From Neurospora tetraspora (taxonomy: Eukaryota > Ascomycota > Sordariomycetes > Sordariales > Sordariaceae), in NCBI RefSeq assembly GCF_033439725.1, contig NW_026944388.1:1798001-1862000 (forward strand): a DNA stretch of 64,000 nt. Direction: 5' to 3'. A program made the translations under genes and the position numbers. The notes under the pieces are model-generated. The model saw only the letters and a program-made list of their open reading frames with translations, had not been told where the DNA came from and made no database searches. Within the stretch, counting starts at the first letter, position 1, and each line of letters opens with the position of its first letter. This document shows positions 43,000-52,225 of this stretch, piece after piece.

Positions 43000-44887
43000 T
43001 TTGACCGGGAACCCGAATACGCCAGTCGACTCTTACATGGGTTTCCGAGATTGACGATGTTCACAAAAAGATGTCGTGGAAGAAAGAAAGGGTTCTGGGC
43101 TTAGTCGTAGCCTAGCCGTCGAGGTACCTTAGGTTTCCACTTCCCGCTACGCCGCACTCCAAGGACGGGGAATGGGGGAAGATCCACGGTGCACCTCAGT
43201 GGTAGTGGTGGCCCAAGCGTTGGGACTCAACGCCGATGCCATTTGCCCCTGGCTGGCATCTTGAAGCAGCTCTGTCTGTTCCGCTTGCATTTCAGCTCCT
43301 TTCCCGCGATACGGTACACATTGTGTGGGACAAGCAGACGTTGCTTTTAACTGCCCGGTGGTCTAAGAAATCTAGAGGTACTATACAATGACATATTCAA
43401 AAGGAGGGTCCTCTGGATGTGGTTGTAAGTAAACTCAGCTGTCAGTCTCCATGCCCCTGACGAATTATAGAAGTATGCATGGTGGCCAGCTGATGACAGC
43501 TGCCGCTATTCCTCTACCACCTCTTTTCAACGACATCCGACTTCGTGGCAGTCCAAGATTTTGAATGCCAACAGGTTGAGAATTTACGTCGTGGATATGA
43601 TCCAGCGTGAGCAGGCTTGACGTTCATTACATTTCTAAGACTTTGCTGGCGATTGTTCGCTCTCTTCTTCATGGAGCTGTGCTGCATGCGTGATGCTGGC
43701 CAACTCCACGCGACCTGGATCGACTGTCATGGCCGCCATCATTTCTATCATGATGGATGAGCACGCTTGTTGTCCCGAGACACTCGTCAATTCCCAGCTG
43801 GTATTTCTTTCTTCTGAACTCGGTTGGTCAACATGGCAACTACGGCTGTATACACATGAAGAAATGACCGAGATAACTCTCCGTCTTCGGCCATGATTGC
43901 GCGTTTTGCGCTTTCCTTCGTTGATGGAGGAGGCACGCGCTAGGCGAGCAGGCACATGATAACAAATTCGACACTGCCTTCTTGATGCTAACATTTCTTC
44001 CTTCCTTGTTCTTTCCAGCTCGACTTCCTCATCACCGGTACCGGCGAGGTCCCCGATGGTAGGTTCTGGTTTCGATCATGACTCCCGGCTATGCAAATCG
44101 AGGAAGTCACCCACGCAGGGCGAGCTCCTGCTGCGCAGTCACGAACAAGGACGCCATCCCTTCAACCTTCAGCGATGGAAACCGCATTGTCGAGATGATT
44201 GATTTGACTTGACCATTGGGCTTCTACTCTTTGTCGGCAAGATAATCCAGAAATACCTCTACCGACTGGGGATGTCGTGGGGCAGCAAACCAACCTACAA
44301 GACCAGTTGACTTTCTGAGGACTGATGCCTTTGAAATTATCAAACTTCATCCCTAAACAACCCCCACCGCCAGCCTTTGCGTCATTCTTTGCGGTTCCGT
44401 ATAGAATATCAAAGTGGCACCATTGAACGTGTGTCGGTACCGACGGGATGAAAGAGTGAAGGTGACCAAGGCGGTCGGTGCAGTCGGCGCCCCTCCCACC
44501 TTCCTTCCTCTTCTGCCACTACTTCTTTCCGTGCACACAACTCTTGAAAATTTCTCCCTCTCCTTCGCACTTTCCTCCCCTGCAATCCACCATCATCGTC
44601 AATCTCGGTCACTTGGGTGCAGACCTTTTTTTGGAGAGTCTTCTTGTCTTTCCCCTCGAGGCGGGTTTTGGATTGCCTTTCTCTTTTTACTATCCTCTAT
44701 CCTCACTTCCACTCTCGTTCTCTCGTTTCCTGGAAACTCTTTTCTTTTGCGGCCGTGAAACTCGACAGGTCAGGTCCCATCTGTCGTCCATTCTTTCACC
44801 GCGCCCCTCTTTTGGCGAAACGACACCAGCGTGTCGACTGTCTTGAGCATTACGACGACGCGACAACTCCCATTCCTGCATCACACC
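43000..44887. other. Divergent promoter and leader, SEC15 and Mei2-type gene
   Basis: About 1.9 kb. CT-rich just upstream of the Mei2-type gene (44480-44760), as in long fungal leaders. It contains the exon-like island at 44019-44058, described in the findings. The plus and minus frames between 43635 and 43994 resemble no family and I leave them out. Confidence 0.5.
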
Positions 44888-47575
44888 ATGGCGCAGGCAC
44901 GAGACACGGGATTCAACCCCTCCTCACCTCACTCTTCGAGCGGCGGCGCCGACTCGTACAAGCATGAAGGTACTCCGGATACCAGATTGACCGCCTTCTC
45001 ACCGGATGACAATTCGGCGAGATCCAACAAGCTGCTCAACCGGACCCTGACCCTCGGCACCGCTACCTCCCAGGATGCACATTCTCACCATTTCCATTCG
45101 CACAACTCATCCGATGGGTACTCTGTAGCCCCAGCCAGTGGCTCAGACAAGGATCCCTTTATTTCCACCTCGTCCATCTCCAAGCCGGACCAGAAACTGT
45201 CACCTACGGCCTCCTCATTCCTTCCTGTTTCTGTTTCCGGCCCCCTGGTCGCCCACGGTTCTGTCAACGGGGCACAGAATGGAATGCAGGGTTTACTGAA
45301 CGCCGTGCAACCTTCCTATACCAAGCAGCACGGCTTCAAGGCCGCGGACAGGCTCAGCACTGATCTTAATCTCTCCCGTTACCTTGTCTTTTACTCGTCC
45401 CAGCCGATGAGGGTCGCTGGTGTTGAGGAGTATCTCCAGGTAGGTGTCTTTGCCTTGCTAGACCACACTCACATTGCCACTACAAGAAGAATGTTACTGA
45501 CATACCTTCACAGAAGCTGGAGAGACTTGGTTCGCCTTTGCAGGGCAAACACCATGCCGTCCAAGAGGGAGGCAGAGTCTTGCTTCGTCTGACAGACATC
45601 CGTGATGCTCGCAAAGTCCACGACAATGTTCAACTAGGCAATCCCGAATGGCGTGCAACATACATTGCGCCTGTTGACTTTTTCCACGTAAGCCTCCTAT
45701 GCACACGCATATCCAGTTCATCATGACTTACTTGTCCAAACAGATTGCATATCCGGGTACTTCGGTTGACCCAGTCTCTGAAGGGCAGCTCCTGGTTCTC
45801 GCCTTTCCGGGTTCGGGTTACGCTTTTCCCTATGCCCAGTCTCAGGTGGAGGCAATCGTCTACAACTTTCTCCAGGCTGAGGGGGAGTTGTTTGCCTTCC
45901 AGCGTCTGAATGATTCAACCCAAGGTCTCTTCAAGGCCATTGCGGAGTTCTCTGACGTCGACGTGGCCGTTGCCGTTGTTTCCAAGTTCAACGGTTTCAC
46001 TGTCAATGTAAGCTACTACAGCCATTTCTCCATCGGTATACGTGATAGACTGACATTCAACGCTACAGGGTATTCAGCTACTGCTGACTTTGTGCCAGCC
46101 GGACACACCAGCTCTGGGTCTCGCATCAGCGGATGCCTATAATCCTCCCCGATCTCAGGTGCAAGATATCACCAACATCTTCCAGAACATGAGTGTTGCC
46201 AGAACTCCCCAGTCAACCCGTCCTTTGGTTGGTGGTGGACGCGCCACTCAATCGCCTGCAAGCATTTCTGTTCCCCAGCAGCAGATTGCAATGTATCCGG
46301 TGGTTTACCAAACTCCCATCAACAGTGGTAACCGCTATGTACTCGATCAGACCCCTACCCGCGGCCATAGCGTTGCACCTCTGACTCCTCTGACGCCGAT
46401 GAGTGGTGGGGCCTCTGTGATGAATTCCTCCATTTACACGCCGCCCGCTACGCCAATGGCCATGCAGAACGACTATACCAGTCCTCGGAGCATGCAGCAG
46501 TTTGGACGACCGGATAGCCGTCGTCAGAATGCCATGCGTGTCTCCAGATCGCCGTACCATAACGTGGCTGGACATCATAACCACGTTGATGCCAACCGCA
46601 TTCGGGAGGGTATCGACGTCAGAACCACGGTAAGTGATTCTTAGACGCGATGAAAGAAACAGAACTAACTTCTCAGATCATGCTTCGCAACATTCCCAAC
46701 AAGGTCGATCAAGCCATGCTCAAGCGAATCATTGATGAGTCAAGCTGGGGCAAGTACGATTTCATGTACTTGCGCATCGACTTTGCCAATGACTGCAAGT
46801 AGGTGATAGCCCACCCCTTGTTGTGCGCAACGTTTGCTGACTTACTAGTGTCGGATATGCGTTCATCAATTTTGTCGATGTAAGTTTCCCTCCGTTTCCA
46901 ACCTTAGTTTATCAATAGCTGACAACCTCAAAGCCCTTGGATATCGTCGACGTAAGTGTCAACCTCCGCATCACCGGATCAAATCTAACACATTATGTAG
47001 TTTGTCAATGCTCGGGGCAACCAGCGCTGGAACTGCTTCAAGAGTGACAAGATTGCGGAGATATCATATGCTAGTAAGTTTAGCTGAACATGTCTCATGA
47101 AACCGATGCTGATCTTTTGAAGCCATCCAAGGAAAGGACTGCCTCGTCCAGAAGTTCCGCAACAGCTCAGTCATGCTCGAGGCGCCCCACTATCGACCCA
47201 AGGTGAGAAACAAAGCCTCCTCTGTTGATTGTTGAGTCGTCACTAAAAGTTCGAAGTTGTATTTCACGTCCAACGGCCCCAGACCTGACCTCGCTGGACA
47301 AGAAGAGCCATTCCCTGAGCCGGACAATCAGTCCAAGATGAAGCGCAGCTGCGAGAATGCTGAGCACGTCGGTAGGTTGAGAATTACGATTCATAGATGA
47401 ACCAATGTCACTTACACATGTGTCAGGTCTGTTTACCCCGAACGCGGGTCAACACTTCCGTGACGAGCAGCGTCGTCGTCGCTCGCAGTACGATCGTGGC
47501 ACCAGACTTGCGGCTCTGGAGGAGTACGACTACGACACTCAGACCCAACCGCAGGCCATCTATCCGGCTCAGTAA
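44888..47575 (+). CDS. Mei2-type RNA-binding protein
   Basis: Exons 44888-45439, 45514-45687, 45744-46007, 46069-46629, 46677-46798, 46849-46879, 46934-46951, 47001-47073, 47123-47202, 47257-47371 and 47427-47575 give 712 residues. The C-terminal RRM specific to Mei2 proteins is unmistakable: TTIMLRNIPNKVDQAMLKRI, SWGKYDFMYLRIDFAND, VGYAFINFVD, RGNQRWNCFKSDKIAEISYA, then QGKDCLVQKFRNSSVMLEAP and YRPKLYFT. Upstream (about residues 160-330) is a degenerate RRM pair, then a Pro/Gln/Ser/Thr-rich linker. In fission yeast Mei2 drives meiosis; the role in this fungus is an inference. The start is at 44888; the upstream in-frame open stretch from 44831 has no ATG. In exon 10 the second of two candidate acceptors (before TTGTAT) is required, because the first leads to an early stop. 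One exon is only 18 nt. Confidence 0.9.
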
Positions 47576-48248
47576 CTGGTCGCTATGGGCCAAAGTTGCC
47601 GTAAGCGTGCAAACAGGACCGAGCTTCAATATCATCAGACAACACGAAAAACAGCTCGAGACACCTTTATGCGCGATACATACGATATTTGACTTTCTTC
47701 AATCTTCGACAGTTTATGAGAAAGTGTGAAAGATTTGGCATGGAATGGCCGTTTTGAAATTGGTGGTCAGCTTTTTGACAGGTTTGTCAGATTTTTCGAA
47801 GCCACATGGAGAAAAACAGAAAAAGAGTAGCATCATTTTGAGCACCATGGGTTGTTGTTGGTTTGAGGGAAATCGGCGAAAAGGCGGATTCGGATGGTAT
47901 ATCGGCGGGAACCAGATTGGACTATGCCAAAGGGGTCATTGAAGGCCACGGCGGTCTAGGAAAGGATGGTTGGCCCATGCCCGGAATGCCTGTTTTGAGG
48001 AGTTGTGATGGAGAGTTGCTCCCAAGGGGCGATCAATAGTGTGTATTTTAGACCACAGTATGTGTTAGTAGCGTAATGAGCGGTTAATCCCCTTGGGAGA
48101 ATTTGGTGTTTACATTGCGTTCAGGTAGTATTAGTACCCACTTCAAATCACCAGCAACTTGTTGTTCTTATATGCTCAAACGTATATTTTGCTATGGACT
48201 TGCTGGCATGCATGATCTCGCTGAACTCAACCACCAGGCATTAGGTTA
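47576..48248. other. Convergent 3' intergenic region
   Basis: About 670 bases between the Mei2-type gene (+) and SLP1 (-). No coding signal. Confidence 0.6.
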
Positions 48249-51200
48249 TTATGAACTTGAAGTTTCTGGTAGAGCAGGCAATGGCTTCACGGTCCCCGAG
48301 CCAAGGTGAGTATGTGGAGGCCTTGCTCGGGGCCGTAGTGTTTGCTGCTGTTGATCCCCAATGGAATCCACCGGTAGCAGACCAATATCGTCTTCCTCAA
48401 CCCTCTCGCTTCTTTCTTCGGTAGATTTGGAACGGACAGGTACATTCGTAACTCCATTATGGATAGGCTCGGTGCTTTCTTGGAAGACTTCTGATGTTCT
48501 CTCTTGCGTGAACCCGCCAGACTCAGATCCAGATGATGAAGACTGAGACGACTCCTCTTGATCTGGGACGCATTCGGGCTCGGGTCCGAATGACGACTGC
48601 GTATACAACGGTGAATTACCGTCGACACCCTCTCCCGCCAGAACCTCGTCTATAGTCGTTGAAGTCTGCCGGAGTGGCGACGCGTGAACAAGTGGGGTCC
48701 CTTCCCTGCTGTCATACTCGGAGGTGGGAGTGAGCGGGAGGGCTTTGTCGTTGCGTGAGTACGCATATGAGTGTTGCTGTGTCTGTAACATGTGTTGGCG
48801 GTTATGATTGCCATTGGGGTGGAGCTGCTGTTGATTGTGTTGTGCTGCGGTATCAACACCCGTGCTTGTTCCCACGGCATCTGTATCCTCGCCCGAGCCC
48901 GAATGTGCTTCTGCTGCTGCGGCTGTTGTCGGTTGTTGTTGTAATCCAGATGTCGACGCCGTCGTCGAAAACGGAAACGGACCACTCACCCCCATGCTCA
49001 TGCTCATATTACTGATCCATCCAGAACCAATAGACCGTCGCTGCACAGCCTGAACGGGGGAATCAAACCAACCTCCTCCTCCTCCTCCTCCTCTTGAACC
49101 CGGCCTGCCTCCTATCCCTCCATTACCTCCCAGGGCACTGTTACCCCCACCACCCCCACCGCCGCCGCCAGTCCTATTAAAAATAACCAACACCAAACAA
49201 CTCAACAAAAGCACACTCTGCAAAATCGCCATCCTCTTCTGAAACACCACCTCATCCGCCAACACATTTAGTCTTCCACTCAGCGCCACCACTTCGCGCT
49301 CCGTCTGCTCGCGCTGCGTCTCCAGCGCGATCACCGTGCTCTGCCAGATCTGGTCGTACTGCTGCCGCACGTTGCGCAGTTCTGTTAATACCGTCTTGTT
49401 GAGCGTGTCGAGAAAGGTGTCGACGCGCGTGAGCTGGCGCCGCTCGAGTTTGGAGAGGACGTCTTGCAGGAAACGCGATTGTTGCTCGATGTATTGTAAA
49501 GACAAAGAGGTGTTGGATTCGAGGTGGGTTAGGCGTTTGTGCACGGTTTTGAAGAAGGATTCTTGGACAGTGGGGGAGGCGGGGGGTCCCGAAGAGGTGG
49601 GGGAGCCACCGGAGTTGGGCTTTGGTTGTTGGTTGGTTTTGTTGTTGTTATTAGGGGGGCTGCTGCCGCCGCCGCTGTTACCGCCGGCGTTTGCGTTGTT
49701 GCCGCTGTTGTCTTTGCTGTCGTTACGGGCTGTGGTGCCGGTCGTGCTGCCGCTGCTGCTGCCAGAGGGTTTTGCGGCGGAAAAGACCGAAGGAGCAGTC
49801 TCATTGCTGGCGGTATTGGGACGGGCTGGAGGAGCCTTATTGTGGTTGGGAGAACCCGTTGTGGTGTTGCTTGCTTGAGGCGGTGCAGAACTGTGAGAGG
49901 CAGCAGAGCTGGCAGGTTGGACCTTGGCTGTTTCCTGAGATTTGGGTGCTACCGAAGAAGCCTTGGACACTAATGTCTCGTGCGCAGCGCTTCCCGTTGA
50001 GGCTTGTTCCTTTGCCATATCGGGGTTTCCAGCGGAGATACCATGTTTGTTGTTGTCTGCTCCAGGCGAGATACGAGTGGGTTGACCAGTCGTTCGCGAA
50101 CGCAAGGCGCAAATCTCCAGAGAAAAGTCACGATAGAATATTGGCTCCCAGGGCGTAAAGCCCAGCTCCACAACCTGAACGGACTCGGTTTCCTGATGCG
50201 TCTCCTCCTTCACCTCAGTGACAGTACTTGGCTCCGGCTCACTCGCAACAGTAGATTGTTCAACTTGAGAACTCGGCTGCTCAGGTTCAGGAGTCTGCGA
50301 CAACTCCTCCTGCACCGGGGGGGCTTCAATTGTTTCCTGCTCATCATCGTGCCTATCATCCGGTTCTTTCCATGTATCCAGCATCCTTGTTCCATGGACT
50401 CTGAGTAGCGATACTGGGCAGTAATACTCGTTTCCGTAATGACTGAGGAACTCGATCCGGATATACTTGGTATAGATCTGAGGATGTTCCACCAAGAAGG
50501 CCTGAATGTCCCTCGAGTTCCTCGCCTCGAACGTTCCCAGCTCAACCCACTTGTCCAGCTTGACGGGGTAGCGGTCGCTCACGCTGACCTTGAACCGGCG
50601 AATCATGCTCGAGAAGAACTCAAAGTTGGCCAGGACCACCGTGTCAACGAGGATATCGTCGCTCAGCTCGACAATAACGAACTTGCTCTTAGCATGGCAC
50701 TCGAGGAGCATATACGAGTCCTTGTTTTCCACCAGGATGGCTTTGGCGTTCTTGGCCCCTGGGCTGGTCTTGAGAACGGTGGCACCGGCGTCAAAGGAGG
50801 AGTACGAGAAACGCTCCTTGCATGTCTTTCCGGCATCCTTGCTGCGATAGTATTGCGTTTTACCATCCTCGTAGACGACTTGGTCGTCTTTCTTGGCTTT
50901 GCCGCTGCCGTGGTCTGTCGAAGGGTTGCCGGAGGGAGAAGTGGTCAGTTCCGAGACCTTTTCAGAGAGGGCGTCGAAGTTCAGCGAATTTTCACCGTCG
51001 TCGCCTGGCCCGTGGCCGTCGGTATCGCTGCTGGGGCCGTTCTGGTCGTGCTCGCCGGCTCTCTGCTGTCCCGCCTGTTTCTGGCCGCCCTTAGTGTTGG
51101 CGGGGTCGCCAGACTTGCGCAGCATCATCTCCTTCCATTCTTCAAACGACATGAAGGTGCTAGCTGCCAAGTCCTCATCCTCTTGCTCTTCCTTTGTCTG

Positions 51201-51500
51201 CTCCTGTGTATGTTCCGCCGACGGCTTGGGCTGGTCATGGTGTTGCTGCTGCTGTGTCTCGTTCGCTTGCGCCGGCGCTGCGGTTTCGTTACTGGGGACC
51301 TCAGAAGAGGTGGTTTCGGCGGCGACTGCGCTCGTGACGGCGGTCGGGGTCGTCCATGAAGTACGAAGACATTGTTGCGGTAGGGTATGGGTGATGTAGT
51401 TGACCGTCCTCGATTCGCATACCGATGCTGGTTCTGGGAGTGCCGCTGCAACTGCGTGGAGACCCAGCAAGCCCAGGAAAAGAGTTGGTGGGGTGCGCAT
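48249..51500 (-). CDS. SLP1: SUN-domain ER membrane protein (SLP1/EMP65 type)
   Basis: Intronless, 1083 residues from the ATG at 51500. It starts with a signal peptide (MRTPPTLFLGLLGLHAVAAALPEP, cleaved about residue 20). Next comes a Cys-containing luminal stretch (SVCESRTVNYITHTLPQQCLR) and low-complexity sequence with FMSFEEWKEMMLRK. The SUN-like domain is at about 233-370: YSSFDAGATVLKTSPGAKNA, MLLECHAKSKFVIVELSDD, LVDTVVLANFEFFSSMIRRF, YIRIEFLSHYGNEYYCPVSLLR. A Ser/Thr/Asn-rich linker, a coiled coil (about 640-750) and a membrane helix (LQSVLLLSCLVLVIF, near 760-775) follow. The tail has a long glycine run and Gln/His-rich segments. Yeast Slp1-Emp65 shields folding proteins from ER degradation (known). 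Family is confident; role inferred. Confidence 0.88.
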   Translation of the reverse strand: MRTPPTLFLGLLGLHAVAAALPEPASVCESRTVNYITHTLPQQCLRTSWTTPTAVTSAVAAETTSSEVPSNETAAPAQANETQQQQHHDQPKPSAEHTQEQTKEEQEDEDLAASTFMSFEEWKEMMLRKSGDPANTKGGQKQAGQQRAGEHDQNGPSSDTDGHGPGDDGENSLNFDALSEKVSELTTSPSGNPSTDHGSGKAKKDDQVVYEDGKTQYYRSKDAGKTCKERFSYSSFDAGATVLKTSPGAKNAKAILVENKDSYMLLECHAKSKFVIVELSDDILVDTVVLANFEFFSSMIRRFKVSVSDRYPVKLDKWVELGTFEARNSRDIQAFLVEHPQIYTKYIRIEFLSHYGNEYYCPVSLLRVHGTRMLDTWKEPDDRHDDEQETIEAPPVQEELSQTPEPEQPSSQVEQSTVASEPEPSTVTEVKEETHQETESVQVVELGFTPWEPIFYRDFSLEICALRSRTTGQPTRISPGADNNKHGISAGNPDMAKEQASTGSAAHETLVSKASSVAPKSQETAKVQPASSAASHSSAPPQASNTTTGSPNHNKAPPARPNTASNETAPSVFSAAKPSGSSSGSTTGTTARNDSKDNSGNNANAGGNSGGGSSPPNNNNKTNQQPKPNSGGSPTSSGPPASPTVQESFFKTVHKRLTHLESNTSLSLQYIEQQSRFLQDVLSKLERRQLTRVDTFLDTLNKTVLTELRNVRQQYDQIWQSTVIALETQREQTEREVVALSGRLNVLADEVVFQKRMAILQSVLLLSCLVLVIFNRTGGGGGGGGGNSALGGNGGIGGRPGSRGGGGGGGWFDSPVQAVQRRSIGSGWISNMSMSMGVSGPFPFSTTASTSGLQQQPTTAAAAEAHSGSGEDTDAVGTSTGVDTAAQHNQQQLHPNGNHNRQHMLQTQQHSYAYSRNDKALPLTPTSEYDSREGTPLVHASPLRQTSTTIDEVLAGEGVDGNSPLYTQSSFGPEPECVPDQEESSQSSSSGSESGGFTQERTSEVFQESTEPIHNGVTNVPVRSKSTEERSERVEEDDIGLLPVDSIGDQQQQTLRPRARPPHTHLGSGTVKPLPALPETSSS
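49071..49174. repeat. CCT/CCA/CCG trinucleotide tracts encoding glycine runs in SLP1
   Basis: On the plus strand CCTCCT repeats (49071-49095) and CCACCC/CCGCCG repeats (49147-49173) encode two poly-Gly stretches just past the SLP1 membrane helix. They are simple-sequence DNA expected to vary in length between strains. Confidence 0.75.
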
Positions 51501-52225
51501 GGTTTGTACCCGTTGCTGTCTCAAGTTACAATGGCGCGATGACAGCGTTGCTGTACTCTATCCATGGCGATATCGATCCTCCCCTTTTGGTGTTTAATCT
51601 TCCAAGGGGGATTGTAGGTGTGAAGTGGATTGTACAAGTGTGTACGCCGGTCGCGGTCGGTGTCGCGGTCGTGGTTGCCACAAGACGGTGTCGGTGCCTT
51701 ATCGGGACCCAGTTGTTGACCGTACACTTGGACGGCGATGTCGTGATGATAATGGACACCGCTTGATGGGAGGAAAGGGCTTTGTTGTCATCAAAAAACG
51801 CCACCTTCGACTTGGAAGTGGAAAACCAGCCACTTTGCTAGGTTGTCGGTAGCACCCTCGCTTCGTGCCGCCTGGGTCAAAGGTGACGGAAGCCGTCCAA
51901 ACTTTGTGTTGTGTCAAAGTGTCAAATATTGTTTGATCTCGGCAAGGGTCAAATGTCAAAAACTCCAGGGGTCGATCAGTGGCACGCAATGACGCTATCT
52001 GGGCGTGTTAAACCTGGCTGTCGGTACATGGAAATGCCACTCCGGGGTTAGGGTTAGGCGTGATGTACATGATGGTCACATTAAGACTTGAGAGGACACC
52101 TAGTTACCCATTTCCTTCCATACAACTTCAAACTATGAAATCTTTTCTCTCTGATGATGCCCCAGTGTAAGACATGTTCTAACTTGTCCAATCGAAGCAC
52201 ATGTGGCTTCTGATAATGCAGCAAC
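51501..52225. other. Intergenic region upstream of SLP1
   Basis: About 725 bases between two minus-strand genes: SLP1 promoter and NRDE2 3' flank. It contains two tandem TTAGGG-type units near 52045-52058. Confidence 0.55.
52045..52058 (+). repeat. Interstitial telomere-like (TTAGGG)2 motif
   Basis: GGGTTAGGGTTAGG lies in the spacer upstream of SLP1. TTAGGG is the telomere repeat of filamentous fungi. Two units may be chance, or a binding site for a telobox-type factor. Confidence 0.6.

Noticed and set aside
50439-51359. 306-codon plus frame opposite SLP1
   Set aside because: Antisense shadow of a codon-biased gene.
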